Shown: positions 1 through 8,058 of the stretch, in pieces
Layout: each line of letters starts with the position of its first letter
Numbering within the stretch: position 1 is the stretch's first letter
Origin: HGM04593 sp045646845
GTDB lineage: Bacteria > Bacteroidota > Bacteroidia > Bacteroidales > Bacteroidaceae
Assembly (NCBI GenBank): GCA_045646845.1
Contig: JAZRLO010000026.1
Coordinates: 62,001-126,000 of the forward strand
Length of the DNA: 64,000 bases
Direction: 5' to 3'
The notes under the pieces: generated by a model
Database searches by the model: none
Told to the model about the DNA's origin: nothing
What the model saw: only the letters and a program-made list of their open reading frames with translations
Translations under genes and position numbers: made by a program

Positions 1-116
1 CTACCGAGCTATTGAGCGGAGAAAAGATGAAGTTACCTTTGAACCCGTATGACAAGATTACAATAAACATACCGGCAAACAGCGGTGTTATATTAAAATT
101 CAAAACAAACTTATGA
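1..116 (+). CDS. C-terminal end of an unidentified protein (truncated by window edge)
   Basis: Reading frame 3 is open from the left edge to a TGA and encodes 37 residues ending ILKFKTNL. The alternation of short hydrophobic strands around a PYDKITINIPA turn resembles the final beta-sheet domain that closes many alpha-amylase or alpha-glucosidase type hydrolases, where it often reads LLSGE... followed by a strand. That assignment is a guess from 37 residues. The stop codon overlaps the start of the next gene in an ATGA tetranucleotide, so the two are probably translationally coupled. Confidence 0.5.
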   Translation, partial: TELLSGEKMKLPLNPYDKITINIPANSGVILKFKTNL

Positions 117-763
117 AAAAACTATTCATTTCGGTACTATTCTGCATAATGGCATCCCTATCAAGCGCACAGACATTGCTTGACATGGAAACCATCAAGG
201 AAATCGCGACCACAGAGAAGGATTATTTCAAAGGACTGGTCGATCTGTTCAACAACGACGACCCCTACCTCGATGTCAATGACATTGCCATAATCTATTA
301 CGGACAGGCATTCCTTCCACAATTCTCGACTGGCGGCAACAAGGACGAAGCGGCATTGAAGAAATATTCCGACGAGAAAAAGTACCTTGAGGCATACAAT
401 ACCGCCAAGAAGATAACAAAGACCAACCCGGTCAGCCTTAACGCCCTTTTCAACCTGCTTGTATCGGCAAAGGAGCTGGGCAAGAGCGATGCTGAATGCA
501 AGTCATACGCCATGAAGTACATGCACGTTATTAACATGATAACAAAATACGGAAACGGCAAAAGCAGAGCAACGGCATTCAAGGTAATCTCGCCCGACGA
601 CCAGGAATACATTCTCTATGGCAAGTTGAACATAGAGAAGGTGGTTTCAAAACAGCTCGACACAGAGACATTCCACAACATCTACGTAGTGGAACCGACA
701 AAGGAGTTCCCTTCAAGACGTGTATATTTCGACTTGAGCCTTTACCTCAAAACTGCGAAATAA
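113..763 (+). CDS. DUF4919-type secreted protein
   Basis: The 216-residue product starts with a classic signal peptide (MKKLFISVLFCIMASLSSAQ, probable cleavage after SSA). It continues as a mostly helical protein that resembles the Bacteroidota DUF4919 family: a TPR-like stretch around residues 90-140, then a conserved end containing the phrases SPDDQEYILYG, HNIYVVEPT and VYFDLS. No catalytic motif is visible and the biochemical role is unknown. The start overlaps the stop of the upstream gene, so it is probably the distal gene of that operon. A strong terminator follows about 80 bases downstream. The family assignment is from memory of its sequence pattern. Confidence 0.7.
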   Translation: MKKLFISVLFCIMASLSSAQTLLDMETIKEIATTEKDYFKGLVDLFNNDDPYLDVNDIAIIYYGQAFLPQFSTGGNKDEAALKKYSDEKKYLEAYNTAKKITKTNPVSLNALFNLLVSAKELGKSDAECKSYAMKYMHVINMITKYGNGKSRATAFKVISPDDQEYILYGKLNIEKVVSKQLDTETFHNIYVVEPTKEFPSRRVYFDLSLYLKTAK

Positions 764-840
764 AGGTCAAACAAAAGAGAAATGAATGCGGCATTGCCGG
801 CACTTTGTTACCCGGTACATTACACATTAATATAAAAAAA

Positions 841-865
841 CAGATGCGCGGCATCTGTTTTTTTT
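841..865 (+). terminator. Rho-independent terminator after the DUF4919 gene
   Basis: The stem CAGATGC / GCATCTG with a GCG loop (841-857) is followed by eight T residues and preceded by seven A residues, so it could work on either strand. Confidence 0.85.
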
Positions 866-995
866 GAGTTTTATATGTTGCATAATGAGCACAAAGTTCG
901 CATCACGCAACTTTTTTTCATTTTTTTAATAGTTTGGCACGCTTTTTGTAAGGAATCTTATGAAAAAACATTGGAGACAAGGGCATTGCATGCCC

Positions 996-1003
996 TATCT
1001 TTG
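996..1003 (+). promoter_or_regulatory. clpC promoter, -7 box TATCTTTG
   Basis: TATCTTTG matches the Bacteroidota -7 consensus TAnnTTTG. A possible -33 TTG lies at 971-973, three bases further away than the 19-base spacing seen at other promoters here. The predicted leader is about 55 bases. Confidence 0.65.
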
Positions 1004-1064
1004 CAGACGTAAAAGAAAGAACATATAAAACGAATTTTCAACAGAAATAATTGGAGGATTTGGA

Positions 1065-3584
1065 ATGAGCAATGAATTTTCGCAAAAAATATCAGAAATA
1101 CTATCACTGGGCAAGGAGGAGGCTACTCGCCTTCGCAGCAGCAGCATCAAGCCCGAGCATCTTCTGCTTGGCATAATACGCAAGGGCAACGGAACCGCCG
1201 TAGAAATACTCGAGAACATGAATGTAAACATGCAGGAGATGAAAGAGAGTATCGAAAGAAGGGTTTCTGAACCGAATGCAGCAGACCTTCCGTACAGGAC
1301 AGACATAGAGATGAGCCTAAGCACAGCAAGAATATTGCGTTTCACGACACTGGAAGCACGCACATTCAAGACTACCGCAGACACAGGACATCTTCTTTTG
1401 GGTATTCTAAAGGAGAAAAACAACCTTGCTGCCGACATACTTGAAGCCAACGACGTGACATATCCCGGCGTACTCGAGGCAATGAAGTCAAAGACTCCGG
1501 ACACCAACAGCAACGTCATGGACGGATTCGGTTTTGCCGACAACGATGACGAGGAGGAGGAAAAACTCCCCGGAAACAGCGGAAACGGGCAACACAGATA
1601 TACGGGAACACAGCAAGCAAAACCGTCGAATGAGACTCCTGTACTGGACAATTTCGGAGTTGACATGACAAAGGCCGCAAGTGAAGGCAAGCTCGACCCT
1701 GTAGTAGGCAGAGAAAAAGAGATAGAGCGTATATCGCAGATACTGAGCCGCAGAAAAAAGAACAACCCTATCCTCATCGGTGAACCGGGAGTCGGCAAAT
1801 CGGCTATTGTGGAAGGACTTGCACAGCGCATCGTCGAGCGCAAGACATCGCGCATGCTGTTCGACAAGCGCATCATAGCCCTTGACATGACAGCCGTAGT
1901 TGCAGGAACAAAATACCGCGGCCAGTTCGAGGAACGTCTGCGCGCCATAATAAACGAACTCGAGAACAACCCCAATATCATCATCTTCATCGACGAAATA
2001 CACACTATAGTTGGTGCAGGCTCAACACCGGGCTCGATGGATGCCGCAAACATACTGAAACCCGCGCTTGCACGCGGTGAAATACAGTGTATAGGTGCTA
2101 CGACCGTTGACGAATACCGCAAGACAATAGAGAAGGACGGAGCACTCGAGCGACGCTTCCAGAAGGTTCTTGTGGAACCGACGTCTGTCGAAGACACGCT
2201 GACGATACTCAAGAACATAAAGGAACGTTACGAGAACCATCACAATGTCACATATACCGATGACGCTTTGGTTGCGTGTGTCAAATTGACAGACCGCTAC
2301 ATTACCGACCGTTGTTTCCCCGACAAGGCCATTGACGCAATGGACGAAGCCGGTGCACGCAAGCACATAACAAACATCGTTGTTCCAAAGGAGATTGAGG
2401 AGCAGGAGAAGATGATAAGCGTAGTCAACAAGGACAAGAATGCAGCGGTAAAGAACCAGGATTTTGAACACGCAGCCAACCTGCGCGACCTTGAAAAGGA
2501 GATGCAGAACCGCCTTGCGCAGATGAAAGCCGAGTGGGAGAAGAACCTCATCAACAACCGCCAGACGGTTGACGACGAGGACATTGCGGGTGTTGTGTCA
2601 ATGATTTCGGGGGTGCCAATGCAGCGCATGCAACAGGATGAGTGGACACGCCTCAAAGGCATGCATGCCGAGCTCACAAGCAAGGTCATTGCACAGGATA
2701 GTGCCATTGAAAAGCTCACAAAGGCAATACAGCGCAGCCGTGTAGGCCTCCAGAACCCCAACAAACCTATCGGAACATTCATGTTCCTTGGACCTACAGG
2801 TGTAGGAAAGACACTGCTTGCCAAGGAACTCGCAAAATTCATGTTCGGCACAGCCGATGCGCTAATACGCATTGACATGAGCGAATACATGGAGAAGTTC
2901 ACCGTTTCTCGCCTTGTAGGTGCGCCTCCGGGCTATGTGGGATATGAGGAGGGAGGACAGCTCACCGAACGTGTACGCCGCCGCCCCTACTCCATCGTAC
3001 TGCTGGATGAGATAGAAAAGGCACACACGGATGTTTTCAATCTGCTGCTCCAGGTAATGGATGAAGGCCGCCTGACCGACAGTTACGGACGTACAGTCGA
3101 TTTCCGCAACACCATTGTCATAATGACTTCAAATGTAGGTACACGCGAACTGAAGGACTTCGGAACCGGTATCGGATTCGCCAAGGACGAAAGGGCCGGC
3201 GACAAGCAGTACTCACGCGATGTCATACAGAAGGCACTCAACAAACGCTTTGCACCAGAGTTCATAAACCGAATAGACGAGATCATAAACTTTGACCAGT
3301 TAGGCAAGGATGCCATAGTAAACATTGTTGACCTTGAACTTGCACACATTGTAAAACGCATCACAGAGCTCGGCTACACCATTGAGCTCACCACAGAGGC
3401 AAAGCAGTTCCTGGCCGACAAGGGATACGACATCCAGTACGGTGCACGCCCGTTGAAACGCGCATTGCAGAACTATGTAGAAGACGAAATCTCCGGGTTG
3501 CTGCTGGACGGCCAATTGCAGGCCGGAGACACTATACATGTGACAGCAGAGAACGACAAGCTGAAATTCGATGTAAAAAGATAA
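1065..3584 (+). CDS. clpC: ClpC-type AAA+ unfoldase, ATP-binding subunit of the Clp protease
   Basis: The 839-residue protein has the full ClpC layout. Two N-terminal Clp repeats (about 1-145) are followed by a charged linker. The first AAA+ module has Walker A GEPGVGKS at 239-246 and Walker B IIFIDEIH near 306. A UVR-type coiled coil with DFEHAANLRDLE starts near 466. The second AAA+ module has Walker A GPTGVGKT near 576 and a LLDEIEKAH Walker B near 645. Such hexamers unfold substrates and feed them to ClpP in the cytoplasm; clpP is not in this window. An unusually good GGAGG lies 8 bases before the chosen ATG. The gene appears monocistronic, with its own promoter and a 17-bp terminator stem. 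Distinction from ClpA or ClpB rests on the UVR motif and length. Confidence 0.95.
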   Translation: MSNEFSQKISEILSLGKEEATRLRSSSIKPEHLLLGIIRKGNGTAVEILENMNVNMQEMKESIERRVSEPNAADLPYRTDIEMSLSTARILRFTTLEARTFKTTADTGHLLLGILKEKNNLAADILEANDVTYPGVLEAMKSKTPDTNSNVMDGFGFADNDDEEEEKLPGNSGNGQHRYTGTQQAKPSNETPVLDNFGVDMTKAASEGKLDPVVGREKEIERISQILSRRKKNNPILIGEPGVGKSAIVEGLAQRIVERKTSRMLFDKRIIALDMTAVVAGTKYRGQFEERLRAIINELENNPNIIIFIDEIHTIVGAGSTPGSMDAANILKPALARGEIQCIGATTVDEYRKTIEKDGALERRFQKVLVEPTSVEDTLTILKNIKERYENHHNVTYTDDALVACVKLTDRYITDRCFPDKAIDAMDEAGARKHITNIVVPKEIEEQEKMISVVNKDKNAAVKNQDFEHAANLRDLEKEMQNRLAQMKAEWEKNLINNRQTVDDEDIAGVVSMISGVPMQRMQQDEWTRLKGMHAELTSKVIAQDSAIEKLTKAIQRSRVGLQNPNKPIGTFMFLGPTGVGKTLLAKELAKFMFGTADALIRIDMSEYMEKFTVSRLVGAPPGYVGYEEGGQLTERVRRRPYSIVLLDEIEKAHTDVFNLLLQVMDEGRLTDSYGRTVDFRNTIVIMTSNVGTRELKDFGTGIGFAKDERAGDKQYSRDVIQKALNKRFAPEFINRIDEIINFDQLGKDAIVNIVDLELAHIVKRITELGYTIELTTEAKQFLADKGYDIQYGARPLKRALQNYVEDEISGLLLDGQLQAGDTIHVTAENDKLKFDVKR

Positions 3585-3594
3585 ACAACCGACA

Positions 3595-3634
3595 GAACAG
3601 CACGGTGGCGGCATTAACCGCCACCGTGCTGTTC
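3595..3634 (+). terminator. Terminator hairpin after clpC
   Basis: A perfect 17-bp stem (3595-3611 with 3618-3634) encloses the loop CATTAA. There is no long T tract, only TATTA, so it may act as an RNA-stabilising or factor-assisted hairpin. Confidence 0.75.
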
Positions 3635-3704
3635 TATTACGAATAACGATAACAGCTATTGTCACATACAATGGAAACAGAAAACACAAGATATAAATTT
3701 AATG

Positions 3705-3712
3705 TAATTTTG
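3705..3712 (+). promoter_or_regulatory. Promoter -7 box TAATTTTG for the AspT-like transporter
   Basis: TAATTTTG matches TAnnTTTG and lies 28 bases before the start codon. No clear -33 TTG at the usual distance. Confidence 0.55.
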
Positions 3713-3740
3713 CATATAATTTAAGACAAATGATTGAATC

Positions 3741-5402
3741 ATGGATTTTTTAGGGGATTTTTTTAGCAATCTGCTCTACGGGACAGGCGTAGCGCACTCA
3801 ATGATTATTCTGGCACTCACGGTAGGCATAGGAGTATATTTGAGCAGAATAAAGATTGCAGGAATTTCATTCGGCGTAACTTGGGTCCTTTTCATAGGAA
3901 TATTGCTTTCGCACTATGGAATGACACTCGACGGTGAACTTCTGCATTTTGTAAAGGAATTCGGACTCATACTGTTCGTATATTCGATAGGCCTCCAAGT
4001 AGGTCCCGGTTTCTTTTCAAGTTTCAAGTCCGGCGGTCTCAAACTTAATACCGTAACCTGCGTTCTTGTACTTTTCGACGTACTGATGGCTTTATTGCTC
4101 ATTTTCACTACCGGAGAAGGCGTGGATACCATAACCGGTATAATGTCGGGAGCAGTCACAAACACCCCAGGACTCGGTGCCGCAGAGACAGCCTTCAAGG
4201 ACATGCACGATGGAGTCAGCAGTTCAAACATAGCATTAGGATACAGCGTTGCATACCCTCTTGGCGTCATCGGCTGCATCATTGCCATGATTTCCATAAA
4301 GGCGTTGTACAAGGGAACCAAAAGGTTCGACAATGAAAAGAACAACGATGTCAACATACAACGCATATCACTGCTGGTTACACAAAAAGAGATTACCGGT
4401 ATTACTCTCGAGGAGTTGAGAACAAAGACAGGCCTTAACTTTATCGTATCGAGAATAATATACAAAGGTGGACAGAACTGCGCTCCGGCAGACTCGCACA
4501 CACAGCTGAACATTGGTGACAAGATACTGGTTATCGCTGACAGTACCATTCACGCCAGACTGACAGAAATAATCGGAGAGCATACGGAGCAGGAGTGGAT
4601 AAAGCCCCAGGAAATGCTTGTCTCAAGAAAAATAACATTCACCAAACCGAAACTGAACGGAACGAAACTCGGCAAGCTGAACATAAGGAAGGAGTTCGGT
4701 GTAAACATCACACGCATACACCGTGCCGGCATAGACCTTGCAGCAACCGCAAACATCCGTCTGCAGGTAGGCGACATACTTACGATTGTCGGAAACGAAG
4801 ATTCCATCAATAGTGTAAAGAAGTTGCTCGGTGACGAACGCAAATATCTTGACCATCCCAACCTGATACCCATCTTCATTGGAATTGCCTTGGGTTGCAT
4901 CCTGGGCAGCCTTCCGTTAAGCGGCACACTCATGACAACACCCCTCAAACTGGGTCTTGCAGGCGGTCCGCTTATCGTAGCCATCCTTGTCAGCTATTTC
5001 GGTCCCAAGATGGGCGTTGTAACATACACCACCACAAGTGCCAACCTTATGATAAGGGAAATAGGCATCACCCTCTTCCTTGCATGTGTAGGCTTGGGGG
5101 CAGGCGGCGAGTTCATCAACACCATTGTAAATAAAGGTGGCTACATGTGGATTCTGTACGGTGCACTTATAACCGTAGTCCCGATACTTATTGCAGGATT
5201 TGTAGGACGTTATATACTCAAGATTAAATACAGCACTCTCATCGGAGTAATATCGGGCTCATGCACCAATCCCCCGGCCCTTGCATTCGCCAACGTGCAG
5301 ACAAAAGGAGGCGACGCGGCAATCGGCTACGCAACAGTCTATCCGCTCGCAATGTTCCTGAGAATACTTGTAGGACAGATGATGATACTGCTGCTATGCT
5401 AA
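3741..5402 (+). CDS. AspT/YidE-family membrane transporter with two TrkA-C domains
   Basis: The 553-residue protein is an inner-membrane transporter of the aspartate:alanine exchanger (AAE) family. Five or so N-terminal membrane helices (about 18-185) hold the signature GAVTNTPGLGAA. Two cytosolic TrkA-C/RCK-C domains follow (about 200-285 and 290-365; see the phrases LNIGDKILVI and LQVGDILTIVG). A second set of helices (about 373-553) holds the matching signature GSCTNPPALAFA. This inverted-repeat membrane architecture with paired cytosolic domains is typical of YidE-like proteins. The substrate is unknown; AspT exchanges aspartate for alanine, but most family members are uncharacterised. 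It has its own promoter and terminator and looks monocistronic. Confidence 0.88.
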   Translation: MDFLGDFFSNLLYGTGVAHSMIILALTVGIGVYLSRIKIAGISFGVTWVLFIGILLSHYGMTLDGELLHFVKEFGLILFVYSIGLQVGPGFFSSFKSGGLKLNTVTCVLVLFDVLMALLLIFTTGEGVDTITGIMSGAVTNTPGLGAAETAFKDMHDGVSSSNIALGYSVAYPLGVIGCIIAMISIKALYKGTKRFDNEKNNDVNIQRISLLVTQKEITGITLEELRTKTGLNFIVSRIIYKGGQNCAPADSHTQLNIGDKILVIADSTIHARLTEIIGEHTEQEWIKPQEMLVSRKITFTKPKLNGTKLGKLNIRKEFGVNITRIHRAGIDLAATANIRLQVGDILTIVGNEDSINSVKKLLGDERKYLDHPNLIPIFIGIALGCILGSLPLSGTLMTTPLKLGLAGGPLIVAILVSYFGPKMGVVTYTTTSANLMIREIGITLFLACVGLGAGGEFINTIVNKGGYMWILYGALITVVPILIAGFVGRYILKIKYSTLIGVISGSCTNPPALAFANVQTKGGDAAIGYATVYPLAMFLRILVGQMMILLLC

Positions 5403-5439
5403 TGTAAAAGTTGTTTAAATACAGGCATAAGAATAACAG

Positions 5440-5470
5440 AGGGTGACCCAAAAGTAAAATGGGTCACCCT
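5440..5470 (+). terminator. Terminator after the AspT-like transporter
   Basis: An 11-bp perfect stem AGGGTGACCCA / TGGGTCACCCT (5440-5450 with 5460-5470) lies 38 bases after the stop. The GGGTGACC core recurs in other terminators in this window. Confidence 0.75.
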
Positions 5471-5487
5471 AATGTTGTTGGGGTTTC

Positions 5488-5545
5488 AATAAAAAGATGC
5501 GCTTTTAACTTCCGCTGTAATTATAATGAGTGAATAAAAAGATGC
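5488..5545. repeat. 13-base direct repeat flanking 32 bases
   Basis: AATAAAAAGATGC occurs at 5488-5500 and again at 5533-5545. The second copy is inside the left arm of the long palindrome. Confidence 0.7.
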
Positions 5546-5648
5546 AGTACAAGGCTTGCGAAGTTTTGGATGTGAGGAGTTTAGTATCCCTAAATGACTC
5601 ACAGCAAAAACAAGCGTAACGCAGCAATGCGCTTTTTAGTCACTCATT
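5525..5648. repeat. 124-base imperfect palindrome, MITE-like
   Basis: The ends are near-perfect inverted repeats: AATGAGTGAATAAAAAG at the left against the complement of CTTTTTAGTCACTCATT at the right, with one mismatch. Inner arms also pair: GTTTTGGATGTGAG with CTCACAGCAAAAAC, and TTTAG with CTAAA near the centre at about 5585. The whole element could fold into one long hairpin. It encodes nothing. Its form suggests a dispersed non-autonomous element. Confidence 0.65.
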
Positions 5649-5823
5649 GTCTGTCAAAATGTCACACTAAGAACAACTGGCATTTATTTTGTTTTATATA
5701 AGGTGGAGATACAATCTGTGCTACCCGACCGCAAATAAGATGTATTGTCAAGGGGGCAAAAAATCTCTGAGAACAAAAGAAATGATATTTCATCAACGAA
5801 CATAAACTTAAAAAAGAAAAGAT

Positions 5824-7872
5824 ATGCAGAAAGGAAACATTGGGGTAACGACAGAGAACATATTCCCCGTAATCAAGAAATTCTTGTACAGCGACCACGA
5901 GATTTTTCTCCGCGAGATTGTATCGAACGCGATTGATGCGACACAGAAACTCAAGACGTTGTATGAGAAGGGCGAATTCAAGGGTGAGCTTGGCACACCG
6001 AAGGTGACGGTTACACTCGGTACGGATACAATTACTGTAAGCGACAACGGTATAGGTCTCACCGCAGAGGAGATTGAGAAGTACATAAACCAGATAGCCC
6101 TTTCGGGAGCTACAGACTTCCTTGAGAAATACAAGGACAGCGCGAACAGTATCATAGGACACTTTGGTCTCGGTTTTTACTCGGCCTTCATGGTGTCAAA
6201 GAAGGTTGAGATTGTGACAAAATCCTACAAGGATAGTGCGCAGGCTGTAAAATGGAGCTGTGACGGCAGCCCCGAATACACTCTTGAGGAGGTTGAAAAG
6301 GCTGAACGCGGTACTGATATTATAATGTACATAGATGACGACAGCAAGGAATTCCTTAGCGAGAGCCGCATAAGCGGAATCTTGAACAAATACTGCCGTT
6401 TCTTGCCGGTAGAGATTGCTTTCGGAAAGAAGAAGGAGTGGAAGGACGGCAAGCAGGTTGACACAGAGGAGGACAACATAATCAACGACACCACCCCACT
6501 GTGGACGCGCAAGCCAAGCGAACTGAAGGACGAGGACTACAAGGAGTTCTACCGCAAGCTCTACCCAATGAGCGACGAACCCCTGTTCTGGATTCACCTG
6601 AATGTAGATTTTCCATTCCACCTCACCGGAGTGCTCTACTTCCCCAAGGTAAAGAGCAATCTCGAACTGCAGAAGAACAAGATTCTGCTGTTCTGCAACC
6701 AGGTATATGTAACAGATGAAGTGGAAGGCATTGTACCCGACTTCTTGACCCTGATGCACGGCGTAATAGATTCACCGGACATTCCGTTGAACGTATCGCG
6801 TTCATACCTGCAGAGCGACTCTAACGTAAAGAAGATTTCTACATATATATCAAAGAAGGTTTCGGACCGCCTGCAGCAGATATTCAAGAACGACCGCAAG
6901 GATTTCGAGGAGAAATGGAACGACCTCAAGATATTCATCCACTACGGCATGCTCACCGAAGAGGATTTCTATGACAAAGCAAACAAATTCGCCCTTTTGC
7001 AGGATACTGACGGCAACAAATACACTTACGAAGAGTACAAGAACCTTGTGGCTGCAGAACAGACCGACAAGGAGGGCAACATAATATACCTGTACTCGAA
7101 CGACAAGGAGAAGGAGTACAGTTTCATCGACAATGCCAAGAGCAAGGGATACAACGTGCTGCTCATGGACGGACAACTCGATGTTGCACTCATCAGCCTG
7201 CTCGAGCGCAAGTTTGAGAAGACACGCTTCACACGCGTTGACAGCGATACCGTAGAGAACCTCATCGTAAAAGAGGAGCAGAAGGCGAGCACCCTTACTG
7301 CCGAGAAGCGCGAAATCCTTACAGGAGTATTTGAAAGCCAGCTCCCAAATATGGAGAAGAGAGAATTCACTGTAACTACGCAGGCAATGGGCGAGAACGG
7401 TGCACCGGTAGTGATTACCCAGGCTGAATATATGCGCCGTATGAAGGATATGGCAGCAATACAGCCCGGCATGTCATTCTATGGCGAAATGCCCGACATG
7501 TTCAACCTGCTGCTCAACGAGGAGCACCCGCTAATCAGACGTGTGCTCGAGAATGCAGAGAGCGCGTGCGCAGAGAAACTGCTGCCCATTGACGAGAAGA
7601 AGTCGAAACTCGAGAGCCGCCGTAAGGAGCTCTACGATGCACGCAGCGGCAAGAAGGAGGATGAAGTGACACAGAGCGAAAAGGACGAACTTTTCGAGGT
7701 TGAGAAAGAGATTACTGCAGCCAAGAGCGAAAAGGAGGGAATCCTTGCCGAGTACGCAGCCGGCGACAGCACAGTAAAGCAACTCATCGACATCACCCTG
7801 TTACAGAACAACATGCTCACAGGAGAAGCACTGAACAACTTCGTCAAACGAAGTATCGAACTTATGAAATAA
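5824..7872 (+). CDS. htpG: Molecular chaperone HtpG (Hsp90)
   Basis: The 682-residue cytosolic Hsp90 homologue shows the GHKL ATP-binding fold: the catalytic Glu in FLREIVSNAIDA (E31), SDNGIGL at 73-79 (D74), and the lid motif GHFGLGFYSAF near 112. The middle domain contains DFPFHLTGVLYFP and the conserved arginine in LNVSRSYLQSD. The C-terminal dimerisation domain is rich in charged helices. It is about 50 residues longer than E. coli HtpG, as is usual in Bacteroidota. The start follows an A-rich leader without Shine-Dalgarno, normal for this phylum. It is monocistronic, with a perfect palindromic terminator beginning at its stop codon. Confidence 0.96.
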   Translation: MQKGNIGVTTENIFPVIKKFLYSDHEIFLREIVSNAIDATQKLKTLYEKGEFKGELGTPKVTVTLGTDTITVSDNGIGLTAEEIEKYINQIALSGATDFLEKYKDSANSIIGHFGLGFYSAFMVSKKVEIVTKSYKDSAQAVKWSCDGSPEYTLEEVEKAERGTDIIMYIDDDSKEFLSESRISGILNKYCRFLPVEIAFGKKKEWKDGKQVDTEEDNIINDTTPLWTRKPSELKDEDYKEFYRKLYPMSDEPLFWIHLNVDFPFHLTGVLYFPKVKSNLELQKNKILLFCNQVYVTDEVEGIVPDFLTLMHGVIDSPDIPLNVSRSYLQSDSNVKKISTYISKKVSDRLQQIFKNDRKDFEEKWNDLKIFIHYGMLTEEDFYDKANKFALLQDTDGNKYTYEEYKNLVAAEQTDKEGNIIYLYSNDKEKEYSFIDNAKSKGYNVLLMDGQLDVALISLLERKFEKTRFTRVDSDTVENLIVKEEQKASTLTAEKREILTGVFESQLPNMEKREFTVTTQAMGENGAPVVITQAEYMRRMKDMAAIQPGMSFYGEMPDMFNLLLNEEHPLIRRVLENAESACAEKLLPIDEKKSKLESRRKELYDARSGKKEDEVTQSEKDELFEVEKEITAAKSEKEGILAEYAAGDSTVKQLIDITLLQNNMLTGEALNNFVKRSIELMK

Positions 7873-7906
7873 AGAAATTGGAGAGGCTAGCCTCTCCAAT
7901 TTCTTT
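7871..7906 (+). terminator. Perfect 36-base palindromic terminator at the htpG stop
   Basis: AAAGAAATTGGAGAGG (7871-7886) pairs exactly with 7891-7906 around CTAG; since CTAG is self-complementary the whole 36 bases are a perfect palindrome. The first bases overlap the htpG stop codon. Confidence 0.85.
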
Positions 7907-7920
7907 ATTCACCCCTGCTG

Positions 7921-7965
7921 CAGCGAACAGTCACGCGATGCAGCACCGCGTGGAGCGCGATAAGC
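7921..7965. repeat. Diverged relative of the 76-base repeat found near 62.7 kb
   Basis: CAGCGAACAGTCACGCGATG and CACCGCGTGGAGCGCGATAA align with TAGCAACAAGTCACGCGAAG and ACCGTGTGGGGTGCGATAA in the repeats at 62704 and 62800, with about ten bases missing between the blocks. It sits between the two terminators of the htpG-tyrS convergent gap. Confidence 0.5.
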
Positions 7966-8011
7966 TAATTGCCCCCGGAAGTTGGAACTTCCGGGGGCAA
8001 TTAGCTTATCG
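7958..8011 (-). terminator. 26-bp perfect hairpin in the htpG-tyrS convergent gap
   Basis: A perfect 26-bp stem (7958-7983 with 7986-8011) closes on a GG dinucleotide, so the real loop is slightly larger. It is placed to terminate tyrS from the minus strand, or transcripts from both sides. Confidence 0.7.
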
Positions 8012-8058
8012 ACTGCCATTTAGACCATATCCGGCCTACTCATGCAGGCGCAGATATA

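Larger units (their letters stand above)
764..1064. other. Intergenic region between the DUF4919 gene and clpC
   Basis: These 301 bases hold no gene I can support. They contain a terminator for the upstream operon (841-865) and a -7 promoter box for clpC (996-1003). The stretch between them is AT-rich. Confidence 0.7.
5403..5823. other. 421-base intergenic region with hairpin and repeats
   Basis: No credible gene is present. The region holds the terminator of the transporter gene, a 13-base direct repeat, and a 124-base imperfect palindrome. The last 175 bases before htpG are AT-rich and should hold its promoter, but I do not see a clean TAnnTTTG box there. Confidence 0.7.

Noticed and set aside
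995..2218. 407-residue minus-strand frame over clpC
   Set aside because: It lies opposite a complete, well-conserved ClpC coding sequence and its translation is low-complexity Ser/Arg-rich.
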